Source of the DNA: Microbulbifer sp. GL-2
Lineage (GTDB): Bacteria; Pseudomonadota; Gammaproteobacteria; Pseudomonadales; Cellvibrionaceae
Length of the DNA stretch: 64,000 nt
NCBI RefSeq assembly: GCF_007183175.1
Contig: NZ_AP019807.1
Location: forward strand, 4,336,001-4,400,000
Reading direction: 5' to 3'
The notes under the pieces were generated by a model that worked only from the letters and a program-made list of their open reading frames with translations, searched no databases and was not told the origin of the DNA. How positions within the stretch are numbered: position 1 is the stretch's first letter; every line of letters begins with the position of its first letter. The translations under genes and the position numbers were made by a program. Below, piece after piece: positions 9,220-18,121 of this stretch.

Positions 9220-10047
9220 ATGGCAAAAGACAAGCGCACCGCCTTTTTTATTTCCGACGGAACCGGCCTTACCGTAGAGGCTATTGGTCACAGCCTCTTG
9301 GCCCAATTCCAGGACCAGCAAGTGGAACAGGTGACCCTGCCCTATATCGATTCCACCGAGAAGGTACAGCAAGCGCTCCAGCGTATAGGGAAAGTCGCCA
9401 AAGAATCCGGCCTGCAACCGATCATTATCACCAGTATTGTTTCAGATCAGATCCGCGATCAACTTCATCAGAGCCCCGCCCTGATGCTGGATGTTTTTGA
9501 AAATTATCTGACCCCACTGGCCAACCTGTTCGGTTGCGACCCGGCGCAAACCGTCAATGTTTCCCACGGTATCGCCGATAATCGCCGCTACAGTGAGCGC
9601 ATTGAAGCTGTTCACTTCGCCATCGACAACGATGATGGGCGCAGAATCAGTGAGTTTGAGCAAGCGGATGTAATTCTTCTCGGCGTCTCCCGATCCGGCA
9701 AAACACCCACCTGCCTGTACCTGGCCCTGCAGTTCGGCCTGCGCGCCGCCAACTACCCCATTACCGAAGAAGATATGGATTCCACTACCCTTCCAAAAAT
9801 ATTGCGCCCTTATCGTCGCAAACTGTTTGGACTGACCATAGATCCAAAGCGTCTGATGCAAATCCGCCAGGAAAGACGCGCCAATAGCCGCTACGCTTCA
9901 AAGGAGCAGTGTGAATTTGAGGTGCGCCAGGTCGAGCAGATGTTGCGCCGGGCACAAGTGCCCTTCCTTAATGCCACACAGCTTTCGGTTGAAGAGCTCG
10001 CTACCCGCCTGATGTCCCAGGCAGGTATCGAGCGCAGAATTGACTAA
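9220..10047 (+). CDS. ppsR: PEP synthase regulatory protein (kinase/pyrophosphorylase, DUF299)
   Basis: 275 aa. Bifunctional serine/threonine kinase and Pi-dependent pyrophosphorylase that switches PEP synthase off and on by phosphorylating a threonine next to its catalytic histidine. Visible features: N-terminal AFFISDGTGLTVEAIGHSLL, and a P-loop GVSRSGKTPT beginning at G155 (K161, T162). The C-terminal YASKEQCEFEVRQVEQM segment is typical of the family. Its position back-to-back with ppsA fits its role. Confidence 0.96.
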   Translation: MAKDKRTAFFISDGTGLTVEAIGHSLLAQFQDQQVEQVTLPYIDSTEKVQQALQRIGKVAKESGLQPIIITSIVSDQIRDQLHQSPALMLDVFENYLTPLANLFGCDPAQTVNVSHGIADNRRYSERIEAVHFAIDNDDGRRISEFEQADVILLGVSRSGKTPTCLYLALQFGLRAANYPITEEDMDSTTLPKILRPYRRKLFGLTIDPKRLMQIRQERRANSRYASKEQCEFEVRQVEQMLRRAQVPFLNATQLSVEELATRLMSQAGIERRID

Positions 10048-10122
10048 AGAGCCACACGGCCTTTTCACATCGCCGTAAAATGTGTAGTGTGCGCCGTCTT
10101 CCGGACTGCCATGTTTTGATAT

Positions 10123-11451
10123 ATGCAAATTGTCTCCCTGCCCTACTCGCTGAACTCCGCAGCAGCCTTTGCCACCGTGTCGGACCTGCCCGCACCGGTG
10201 TGGCTCGATAGTGGCCGGCCGCTGAGTAGCGGGCGCTTTGACATTATCAGCGCAGATCCACTTAACAGTCTGGAGTTACATGCCGACAGTCATGAGCCTT
10301 TTTCGCAGCTTGACGATTTGATTTGCGAGCTGTGCCCCCAGGAACGGGACTCGCAACTGCCCTTTTGTGGTGGCGTAATTGGCTACGCGGGGTATGAACT
10401 TGGAGTGGAAGGTAACTACCTGCCGTCCGACAACCGCTCCACCGACTTGCCGGCAGGCTTTTTTGGCCTTTACGGCTGGGCCTATATCGCCGATCACCAA
10501 CTGGGTAGTAGCCATTTGATATTTCACCCTGCCTGCCCTCCCAGGCAAGTGCGGGAAGTGAGCAAACGCTTTGCATCGGTGGAATGGGAAAAACCCCTGA
10601 TCTCGGGCGAGTTCCGCCTGCTGGCACCTTTTGAGCACGAGCTCAGTGCCGAGGATTATCGCGCACGTATCGAGCGCATCCTCGAATATATCGCCGCCGG
10701 TGATGTCTACCAGGCAAACTTCACCCAACGGTTTTGCGCTCCCTACGAGGGTGACCTGTTGAGCGCCTACCTGGCCCTGCGCAGCCGGGCTGCAGGGCCC
10801 TTTTCCGCCTACATGGAACTGCCCCAGGGAAGCCTGCTGAGCATGTCACCAGAGCGCTTTATTCGCGCTGATGGTGGCAGCCTGCGCACAGAGCCCATCA
10901 AGGGCACCGCTGCCAGGGTTGCCGATCCAGCAGCTGACCAGAGAGCAGCTTTCACCCTGCAGAAAAGCCCCAAGGATCGCGCCGAGAACCTGATGATCGT
11001 GGACCTGCTGCGCAACGATTTCAGCAAACTGTGCCGCAGTGGCAGTGTGCGTGTGCCTGACTTGTTCCAGTTGGCAAGCTTTGCCAATGTCCACCACCTG
11101 GTCAGTGTTGTTACCGGAGAGATGCCGGAGGATTCCGCTTACAGCGACCTTCTTGCCGCCTGTTTTCCCGGCGGCTCTATTACCGGCGCCCCTAAACGGC
11201 GCTCGATGGAAGTTATCCGCGAACTTGAATCCAGCCCCCGTGGAATCTACTGCGGCAGTATCGGCTACATCAGTAGCTGTGGCCGTGCCGACACCAATAT
11301 TGCGATCCGCACATTCAGTGCCAGCAATGGCCGTATGACCTGTGCAGCGGGCGGCGGTATTGTCGCAGACTCTGATCCGGCTGCCGAACATCGTGAATGC
11401 TTGGCCAAGGTACGCTTGCTACTGGATACTACCGAGCAATTTCTGTGCTAA
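10123..11451 (+). CDS. pabB: Aminodeoxychorismate synthase component I
   Basis: 442 aa. With the PabA glutaminase it converts chorismate and glutamine to 4-amino-4-deoxychorismate for folate synthesis. It has an N-terminal anthranilate-synthase-I-like domain (about 1-150) and a C-terminal chorismate-binding domain (about 180-440). Motifs include AAGDVYQANFTQRF, the PIKGTAAR catalytic-lysine motif, LLRNDFSKLC, and FPGGSITGAPKRRSMEVI. The PIKGT lysine supports PabB rather than TrpE or isochorismate synthase. The partner lyase gene pabC is present at 32 kb. It starts 75 bp after ppsR on the same strand. Confidence 0.92.
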   Translation: MQIVSLPYSLNSAAAFATVSDLPAPVWLDSGRPLSSGRFDIISADPLNSLELHADSHEPFSQLDDLICELCPQERDSQLPFCGGVIGYAGYELGVEGNYLPSDNRSTDLPAGFFGLYGWAYIADHQLGSSHLIFHPACPPRQVREVSKRFASVEWEKPLISGEFRLLAPFEHELSAEDYRARIERILEYIAAGDVYQANFTQRFCAPYEGDLLSAYLALRSRAAGPFSAYMELPQGSLLSMSPERFIRADGGSLRTEPIKGTAARVADPAADQRAAFTLQKSPKDRAENLMIVDLLRNDFSKLCRSGSVRVPDLFQLASFANVHHLVSVVTGEMPEDSAYSDLLAACFPGGSITGAPKRRSMEVIRELESSPRGIYCGSIGYISSCGRADTNIAIRTFSASNGRMTCAAGGGIVADSDPAAEHRECLAKVRLLLDTTEQFLC

Positions 11452-11623
11452 TCCACATCTGAGACTGGAATAAAATTGCCCATGGTGTCCAATTTTGTAG
11501 TCTCACTACAATTTTTGGTTATAAATTTATCCAGGATCGATATTTCAAAGTTATTAGACCTTCTGATAGATTCTTGGCCAGTAGCACCGATGTCGATGCT
11601 ACAACCGGATCAAGGAATTTATT

Positions 11624-11917
11624 GTGAAGATCACAATGGTCAAAAAAGTACTCGCCGATGGCTCTCCCTGTGCCAAATGCCGCGACGTGCAGGAGAAGCT
11701 GGAGGGAAATGATCAGCTCAGATTTATCGACCAGACGCTGATAGCCGATGTCCGCGACTCGCAGAGTGCAGGCATGAAAATCGCTCAACAGCACCAGGTG
11801 GAACGCGCACCTTTTTTTGTAGTTGAGCAGGAAGGCCAGGAAGCGGAAATTTACACCGTTTACTTTAAGTTCGCCAAAGAAGTGTTACAGCCGATGATTC
11901 AGGTAGAGGCCTCCTAG
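11624..11917 (+). CDS. Small thioredoxin-fold protein with CxxC
   Basis: 97 aa from a GTG start with a CAAGGA ribosome site 7 bases upstream. SPCAKCRDVQEKL places a CxxC (C16, C19) right after the first strand, as in glutaredoxin/thioredoxin-fold proteins; ERAPFFVVEQEG resembles the cis-proline strand (VxxxPxxV). It probably acts as a small thiol redox or metal-binding protein in the cytosol. The family has no assigned function that I know. Its neighbours are pabB (same strand) and cysB (convergent); a thiol-sulfur link to cysB is only suggestive. Confidence 0.75.
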   Translation: MKITMVKKVLADGSPCAKCRDVQEKLEGNDQLRFIDQTLIADVRDSQSAGMKIAQQHQVERAPFFVVEQEGQEAEIYTVYFKFAKEVLQPMIQVEAS

Positions 11918-11925
11918 CCTCTACC
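11902..11925. terminator. Hairpin between convergent small redox gene and cysB
   Basis: Nine-base stem GGTAGAGGC (11902-11910) pairs with GCCTCTACC (11917-11925) with a six-base loop. It overlaps the stop codon of the plus-strand gene and ends 24 bp before the cysB stop, so it could stop transcription from both sides. The following T run is short. Confidence 0.6.
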
Positions 11926-11948
11926 TTTCCCCACTTTAGCCCGTTGAA

Positions 11949-12920
11949 TTAATACACTGGTAATTCCAGATCAGAAAAAAGTGCATCAACCTCTGCACGG
12001 GATGTAGCGTGGGCAGCCTGGTCAACCAGCTCGCGAGTTAGATGCGGGGCAAACTGCTGGATGAATTCGTACATGAAGCCACGCAGGAAAATGCCCTTAC
12101 GGAAACCGATTTTCGTTACGCTGGATTCAAACAAGTCGCTGGCGTCCAGGGCAACCAGGTCCTCATCCTCACCATCCACCGCCATATCCGCTACGATACC
12201 AATCCCCAACCCCAGGCGCACATAGGTCTTGATCACATCCGCATCCGCGGCGGTAAACACAACCTTTGGTGACAGCCCCCTCTCTAGGAAGGCCTCATCC
12301 AGTTTTGAGCGGCCAGTAAAACCAAATACATAAGTCACAATCGGGTATTTCGCGACCTCTTCAAGATTCAGCTTACTGACTTGGCACAAGGGGTGATCTT
12401 TTGGCACCAGTACGCAACGGTTCCAGCGGTAAACTGGCATCATCACCAGGTCACTGAACAATTCCAGGGCTTCAGTGGCAATGGCAAAATCTGCGGTGCC
12501 ATCCGCCGCCATTTCCGAAATCTGCATCGGAGTACCCTGGTGCATATGCAGAGACACATCGGGATAGCGGGAAATAAACAACTTTATGACCGGAGGCAAT
12601 GCATAGCGAGCCTGGGTGTGAGTAGTGGCAACAGCAAGGCTACCTTTTTTATCGTTGCTGAATTCTTGTGCAACCTGCTTGATATTCTCGACTTTGCGCA
12701 TAATTTCGCCAGCGGTCTTGAGAATCGCCTCACCTGCGGGGGTTACCCGCGTAAGATGTTTACCACTGCGAGCAAAGATTTCCACACCAAGCTCATCTTC
12801 AAGCAGACGGATCTGTTTGCTGATGCCCGGCTGAGAGGTGTAAAGGCTCTGCGCAGTAGCAGAAACGTTGAGATCGTGATGTGCCACTTCCCAGATATAT
12901 CGCAACTGCTGCAGCTTCAT
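11949..12920 (-). CDS. cysB: LysR-family sulfur regulator CysB
   Basis: 323 aa from the ATG at 12920, which has a strong GGGAGG site five bases upstream; the longer reading to 12965 adds a non-conserved leader. It begins MKLQQLRYIWEVAHHDLNVS as in E. coli/Pseudomonas CysB (324 aa). Winged HTH about residues 1-60 (TAQSLYTSQPGISKQIRLLE), effector domain about 90-300 (ATTHTQARYALP, HQGTPMQISEMAADGTADFA). CysB activates cysteine biosynthesis and sulfate assimilation genes with N-acetylserine as inducer. Confidence 0.95.
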   Translation of the reverse strand: MKLQQLRYIWEVAHHDLNVSATAQSLYTSQPGISKQIRLLEDELGVEIFARSGKHLTRVTPAGEAILKTAGEIMRKVENIKQVAQEFSNDKKGSLAVATTHTQARYALPPVIKLFISRYPDVSLHMHQGTPMQISEMAADGTADFAIATEALELFSDLVMMPVYRWNRCVLVPKDHPLCQVSKLNLEEVAKYPIVTYVFGFTGRSKLDEAFLERGLSPKVVFTAADADVIKTYVRLGLGIGIVADMAVDGEDEDLVALDASDLFESSVTKIGFRKGIFLRGFMYEFIQQFAPHLTRELVDQAAHATSRAEVDALFSDLELPVY

Positions 12921-13128
12921 AGGTCCTCCCTTGCTATCAATCACCCCGTCCCAGGACGAGCGCAACCCTGACAGATTAGTTGTTTGTTATAAAAAACATA
13001 TTGAGTTATGCGCGAAAAGAATAGCAGCGAATCAAAGTCCGGGCCAACAGGCAGATGAATATCCGGTGAAGAGTGGCAAGTGTCAATCGACTTTGGGAAT
13101 TCTGTCCCATTCTGGCGGAATTATTTGA

Positions 13129-14031
13129 TCAGGCCTCTGCATTGGCGATACCGTGAGGCACGTGGCCTGTTGCCACATGTTCAGCGGCTGAGGCGCAATG
13201 TGTAGGTTGATCATCAAAAAAGACATCTGCTCCAAAAGCACGCAGAAACTCCCCCTTTGGCAAACCTCCCAGGAACACCGATTCATCCACGCGGATATTC
13301 CAGGCTCTCAGTGTACGAATCACCCTCTCATGAGCCGGTGCAGATCGAGCCGTTACCAAGGCCGTACGAATAGGGCAGGTATCCAGACCGAATTCTGCCT
13401 GGAGCTTTTGCAGAGCCTCAAGAAAACCCTTGAATGGCCCGCCTTCCAGGGGCTCTTGTGCTGAAGCGCGCTCCGCCTCGGTGAAAGCGGCGAGCCCGTC
13501 GCGTTTATAAATTTTCTCCGCCTCGTCAGAAAAAATAACGGCATCACCATCAAAAGCAAAGCGCAACACATTATCCCGATGCGCTCGGCTACCACCCGCC
13601 ACCAGGGTTGCAGCAGCCACGCCCTGCTCAAGTGCACGGCGCACATCCAGCCCATCTGTGGACAAAAACAGATTGCAGCCAAAGGGGCCGATATACCGGT
13701 AGGGGCTCTCACCATTACAGAATGCCGCGCGGGTAATATCCAGACCGTAGTGTTCGATGGAATTAAACACCCGCAGTCCGGTATCGGCACTATTGCGGGA
13801 TAGCAGAATAACTTCGACCCGGGGCTCCCCTCCAAGCAGCTCATTGATTTTTAAAAACTTCTCCACCAGAGGAAAGGCATCACCCTTTTCCAGCACATCG
13901 TTCTCCCGCTCAACCTGATAACGGGAAAAGGCCTGCAATCCCTGTTCCTCAAATACCCGATGACTTTCGCCCAGGTTAAACAGCGCCCGTGAAGAAATAG
14001 CAATTACCAACTTATCCGGTCGAGCAGCCAT
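13129..14031 (-). CDS. Cytosolic 5'-nucleotidase (PF06189-like)
   Basis: 300 aa, the normal length of bacterial members of the cN-I-like 5'-nucleotidase family. Conserved segments seen: KLVIAISSRALFNLGESH at the start, VEVILLSRNSADTGLRVFNS, GLDITRAAFCNGESPYRY, NLFLSTDGLDVRRAL, and a C-terminal FFDDQPTHC aspartate motif. It should dephosphorylate nucleoside monophosphates in the cytoplasm. Its ATG overlaps the stop codon of the TetR gene by one base (TGATG), so the two are translationally coupled. Confidence 0.85.
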   Translation of the reverse strand: MAARPDKLVIAISSRALFNLGESHRVFEEQGLQAFSRYQVERENDVLEKGDAFPLVEKFLKINELLGGEPRVEVILLSRNSADTGLRVFNSIEHYGLDITRAAFCNGESPYRYIGPFGCNLFLSTDGLDVRRALEQGVAAATLVAGGSRAHRDNVLRFAFDGDAVIFSDEAEKIYKRDGLAAFTEAERASAQEPLEGGPFKGFLEALQKLQAEFGLDTCPIRTALVTARSAPAHERVIRTLRAWNIRVDESVFLGGLPKGEFLRAFGADVFFDDQPTHCASAAEHVATGHVPHGIANAEA

Positions 14032-14753
14032 CAGGGCGCCTCCACATCATTCAGCCCCGCCGGCCTGTTATCGTTACGCCGCTCATTGAGTATGACCAAC
14101 AGCATCTGCCGTAGATCTTCCAGGGTACGTTGAGCGCGCTTTTCCGCCTGATTAATCACTACCAACAGCAAGGCATGACAAGTCTCCAGCGCAAGCCTCC
14201 CAAGGCGGTTTAATTCATTCGGTGGACACTTAAAGCCAAGGCGCCGGTAGATTTCCACCAGATGGCTGATAACCAGCGCGTTATGACGCTTGTCCAGTTC
14301 ATGCAATTCAGGAATCCCCCACATAGCCTGCACCAACGGCAATAACCCGCGCTGCTCGCGATATACGCCCAGTAAGCAACCACTAAAGTCATCAATGAAC
14401 CTCTCGAGAGATATAGTTTCCAGGTCCCGCTGTGCCAGCTCATGCATAGCTGTACTGATACTGGCAAGCCACTGCTCACCCATGGCATAGAGTATCGCGT
14501 GTTTATTGGGGAAATAGTGATATAGGGAGCCCACAGAAATATCCAGCTCGCGAGCGATCAAAATTGTGGTTAAATCATTGAGTCCAACCTCTTCGAGCAA
14601 GCGCGCTGTGACATCGAGGATCTGGCGGGTCCTCTCGCGAGCACGGGCCTGCACAGGCTCACGTCTGGCAGTAAGCTGACTTTTACGTTTTCGCTGCTCG
14701 GCATTGGACAAACTTGGATTCCTGCATTTCAGTAGCTGGCATTTTACCGCCAA
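14031..14753 (-). CDS. TetR-family transcriptional regulator
   Basis: About 240 aa. The longest reading starts with TTG at 14753; no good ATG is available, so the start is uncertain, and homology to the family begins at about residue 30. The HTH is clear (TTILIARELDISVGSLYHYF, then PNKHAILYAM). The C-terminal ligand domain (about 90-215) is family-like but not assignable to a ligand. It lies 81 bp downstream of puuB on the same strand and is coupled to the nucleotidase gene, so it is a candidate regulator of the puuA/puuB intergenic promoters. Confidence 0.82.
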   Translation of the reverse strand: MAVKCQLLKCRNPSLSNAEQRKRKSQLTARREPVQARARERTRQILDVTARLLEEVGLNDLTTILIARELDISVGSLYHYFPNKHAILYAMGEQWLASISTAMHELAQRDLETISLERFIDDFSGCLLGVYREQRGLLPLVQAMWGIPELHELDKRHNALVISHLVEIYRRLGFKCPPNELNRLGRLALETCHALLLVVINQAEKRAQRTLEDLRQMLLVILNERRNDNRPAGLNDVEAP

Positions 14754-14834
14754 AGGCTATGCCTGTTTTCGTTTAATTTAGGACTTATGCCTCTCATCTA
14801 CTGACAATTTCGAGTGGGACAAAACTCCTCGGGG

Positions 14835-16124
14835 TCATCGCCCAAACTTATCCAGCAAACTGTGGTAGAGCATTCCCAACACAAGCCCCGGCCAGCGCAT
14901 CAAAGTACCACCGGGAAAGGTGTCTGTTGGTATCCTGGCCATAATATCGAAGCGCTCTTCAGTCCCGGCAATCACTTCCGCGAGGAGCTTTCCTGCAAAA
15001 GTAGCTGTGGGAACACCATGTCCTGAGTACCCCTGGCTGTAGTAGACGCCAGGTTCCAACCTGCCCATATGCGGCATGCGGTTCAAGGTGATCGCCAGGG
15101 TACCTCCCCAGCCATAGTCGATACGAGTTTTCTTCAACTGCGGATAGACTTTCAACATGTTTTTACGCACGAACCCCCGAATATCAGTGGGAAATCGGGA
15201 AGTGTAATTTTCCCCGCCGCCAAAAATAAGACGGTTATCTCCAGAGAGCTTCCAGTAATTGATAACAAAGTAGGTATCCTGCACAGCGTGATCATTGGCA
15301 ATCAATTCACGCGCCAAAGGCTCAGGCAACGGTTCGGTGGCGAGTACAAAATTATTAATTGGCATAATTTTGCCAGCCATGCGCGGCTCGAGATTTCCCA
15401 GGTACCCATTGCAGGCCAATACAATATTTTGCGCCCTGACCCGCCCCTTTGCAGTCACGGCCTCACAGGGGCTCCCGCCCCGGTAGCGCAAAACTCGACT
15501 GCGCTCATAAATTTTAACCCCCATCCCGGCACAAGCCCCGGCCACCCCCAGAGCGTAATTCAAAGGGTGCAAGTGCAGGGAATCGCTATCTATCTGCGCT
15601 CCCAGATAACGTTCAGAGCCGACAATTTCCTGTACTCCCTGTTCATCAACATAGCGGACGCCGCTATAGCCATACCGATCCTGTAATAACTCCGCCTCCT
15701 CACGTAGGTAATTGTCATGGCTGGGCTTAGCCGCAAGGTGCATAATTCCGCGCTTGAGGTCGCACTGGATTCCGTGTTCCATGATCAGCCGCTCGACCAG
15801 CTGCACCGCTTCAATACTGAATTGCCAGAGGCGCACCGCAATATCATTACCAAACATATCCTCCAGATCGCTCTGGCACCGACGCTGCCCCACACCCACG
15901 TGACCACCATTTCGCCCTGACGCCCCCCAGGCTACTCGCTCCGCTTCAAGGACAGCCACTTTGTAGCCTCGCTGGGCTAGGTGCAATGCACTCGAGAGGC
16001 CGGTATATCCCGCGCCAATCACACAAACATCTACTTCGACATCCTCATCCAATTGCGGGTAATCCAGAGCCATATTGGTGGTCGCCGCGTAATAGGATTC
16101 CGTATGTCCATCCAATGCTTTCAT
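14835..16124 (-). CDS. puuB: FAD-dependent amine oxidase, gamma-glutamylputrescine oxidase-like
   Basis: 429 aa. An N-terminal Rossmann FAD motif (VCVIGAGYTGLSSALHLAQR, from about residue 33) is followed by WGASGRNGGHVGVGQR. This is the DAO/PuuB family pattern. The C-terminal GWGGTLAITLNRMPHMGRL and YSQGYSGHGVPTATFAGKL also fit. PuuB oxidises gamma-glutamylputrescine to the aldehyde. The gene is divergent from a glutamine-synthetase-like puuA, which supports the assignment over other DadA/GlpD-like oxidases. The later pathway enzymes (PuuC, PuuD) are not nearby. Confidence 0.85.
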   Translation of the reverse strand: MKALDGHTESYYAATTNMALDYPQLDEDVEVDVCVIGAGYTGLSSALHLAQRGYKVAVLEAERVAWGASGRNGGHVGVGQRRCQSDLEDMFGNDIAVRLWQFSIEAVQLVERLIMEHGIQCDLKRGIMHLAAKPSHDNYLREEAELLQDRYGYSGVRYVDEQGVQEIVGSERYLGAQIDSDSLHLHPLNYALGVAGACAGMGVKIYERSRVLRYRGGSPCEAVTAKGRVRAQNIVLACNGYLGNLEPRMAGKIMPINNFVLATEPLPEPLARELIANDHAVQDTYFVINYWKLSGDNRLIFGGGENYTSRFPTDIRGFVRKNMLKVYPQLKKTRIDYGWGGTLAITLNRMPHMGRLEPGVYYSQGYSGHGVPTATFAGKLLAEVIAGTEERFDIMARIPTDTFPGGTLMRWPGLVLGMLYHSLLDKFGR

Positions 16125-16354
16125 TGGCGCAGCTCCTTGAGCTTACAAGACCAGTTAAAGGTCTTTGATTTAGCGGGTTATTAACGGCGCACGACTGAAT
16201 AATAATTCGGCTTTTTGCCATAATCAAAGTTTGCCCGCCACACTATTCAGTAATGCCCACCCAGCAAAGGATGTACCTTACAACAGCGCTTACAGGCGCC
16301 AAAGCATATACTGAAGCAACTCCCAGGCAGGGTCATATTAGCTAAAGGATTACG

Positions 16355-17689
16355 ATGGAAAAGATTACCAGGTGGCTTGCCGAGCACAACATCGCCGAAG
16401 TGGAGTGCCTGGTACCCGACATGTCGGGAAATGCCAGGGGGAAGTTTACCCCGACAGATAAGTTCCTCACCCAGGACAGCCGCCTCCCCGAAAGCATCCT
16501 GGTCCAGACTGTTACTGGCGACTATGTCGATGAGCACAATGAACTTGTTGACCCAGCTGATACTGACATGCTGCTGGTCCCGGATCCCGATTCTGTTCGT
16601 CTAAACCCATGGGCCAACGACCCCACTGCTCAAATTATTCATGATTGCTATACACGAGATGGTCGACCACATCCGATTAGCACACGGAATATCCTCAAAT
16701 TTGTTCTAGAAAAATATTCAGCAAAAGGGTGGAGGCCAATTGTTGCACCGGAAGTAGAATTTTACTTGATAAAGCGCAACCTGGACCCGGATGAAAAACT
16801 ATCCGCTCCTGTAGGACGCTCCGGCCGTACAGAGAAAACGCGACAGTCATACAGCATTGACGCGGCCAACGAGTATGAACCCATTATTGAGGACATGTAT
16901 GATTTTTGCGAAGCGCAAGGTTTGGATGTGGATACTTTAATTCACGAATCCGGAACCGCCCAGATGGAAATTAATTTTTTGCATGGAGATCCGTTACTAC
17001 TCGCCGACCAGGTCTTCACTTTTAAACGCACAGTGCGCGAAACCGCCTTGCGCCACGGAATTTATGCGACCTTTATGGCCAAACCGATGGAGGATGAACC
17101 CGGCAGCGCACTGCACCTGCACCAAAGTGTTGTTCATAAAAAAAACGGGAAAAATATTTTTGCGGATGATAGCGGAAAAGAAAACAATAATTTCATGCAT
17201 TTTATTGGCGGCATGCAAAAATACACCCCTGGATTCATCAGCTTTTTTGCCCCAAATGTAAATTCTTACCGGCGCTTCACCCCCGAGATGGCAGCGCCAA
17301 CCAGCCTGCACTGGGGTTACGACAATCGCACCACAGGATTACGGGTTCCAGATAGCTCTCCCCAGGGAAAAAGACTTGAAAATCGCTTTCCCGGTGCAGA
17401 CTGCAATCCTTACCTTGCCATCGCTGCCTCTCTCGCTTGCGGCTACCTGGGAATGATCAATAAGGTGGCGCCCAGCGCACCCTATCAGGGCGACTGTTCC
17501 AAAGAAACCATCACTTTACCTCGCACACAGGAACACGCGCTAAATCTTTTATTGGAGTGTGAAGAAGCGGCTGAAATGTTTGGCAGGAAATTCGTAAAAG
17601 CATGGAGTGCAATAAAACGTGATGAATATGAAAAATTCAACAGAGTAATAAGTTCATGGGAAAGAGAATATCTTCTCCTTAATGTGTAA
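16355..17689 (+). CDS. puuA: Glutamine synthetase-like gamma-glutamylpolyamine synthetase
   Basis: 444 aa, the length of PuuA and shorter than or equal to GlnA. The glutamine synthetase fold is clear: LVPDMSGNARGKF near the start, APEVEFYLIKR, SGTAQMEINFLHGDPLLLAD, GSALHLHQS, and NRTTGLRVPDSSPQGKRLENR in the catalytic domain. It lacks the adenylylation loop of GlnA. With the divergent puuB it suggests putrescine breakdown by gamma-glutamylation, feeding nitrogen and GABA/succinate. Ethanolamine or other amines are possible substrates. Confidence 0.87.
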   Translation: MEKITRWLAEHNIAEVECLVPDMSGNARGKFTPTDKFLTQDSRLPESILVQTVTGDYVDEHNELVDPADTDMLLVPDPDSVRLNPWANDPTAQIIHDCYTRDGRPHPISTRNILKFVLEKYSAKGWRPIVAPEVEFYLIKRNLDPDEKLSAPVGRSGRTEKTRQSYSIDAANEYEPIIEDMYDFCEAQGLDVDTLIHESGTAQMEINFLHGDPLLLADQVFTFKRTVRETALRHGIYATFMAKPMEDEPGSALHLHQSVVHKKNGKNIFADDSGKENNNFMHFIGGMQKYTPGFISFFAPNVNSYRRFTPEMAAPTSLHWGYDNRTTGLRVPDSSPQGKRLENRFPGADCNPYLAIAASLACGYLGMINKVAPSAPYQGDCSKETITLPRTQEHALNLLLECEEAAEMFGRKFVKAWSAIKRDEYEKFNRVISSWEREYLLLNV

Positions 17690-18121
17690 ACCTCCACCAG
17701 AAAAATGATCACAAATCTCTCTTAAAAATAATAATTAACTGGCGCTCTACTCGTTCAGCAGGATTAATTACACGCATCTTTTGGATTTCCCCGGCAGGAT
17801 ATTAATTGCTGATTTGTGACTACCTGAGCAAAAATATCGAAAACAATTCAAATATATAGGTTTGTCATCACCTTTTTGTTGCCACTATGCGTACGCAAGG
17901 TAATCTCAGGTTGCCCGCTAATATCGGGTAACAGGTTTGAGAAAGCGTGCGTCATTACCGTAACTGCGGCCCTACCCTTGACGCCCGGCCATCTTCTGCT
18001 GTCTTACCGTACTAAAAGACCGGCCGTACCGAACAGCCAGATTTATTGTGAAAACCCTCAAGGATTTCCTCGGCTCCGGGCATCCGGTTTCATATAAAAA
18101 GTAATATAGGGAAAGCTAGCA
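17690..18121. other. Intergenic region upstream of the M4 protease gene
   Basis: 432 bp. AT-rich just after puuA, then GC-rich. A GGGAAAG site at 18110-18116 precedes the protease ATG. No RNA gene or named site recognised; it presumably carries the protease promoter. Confidence 0.45.
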
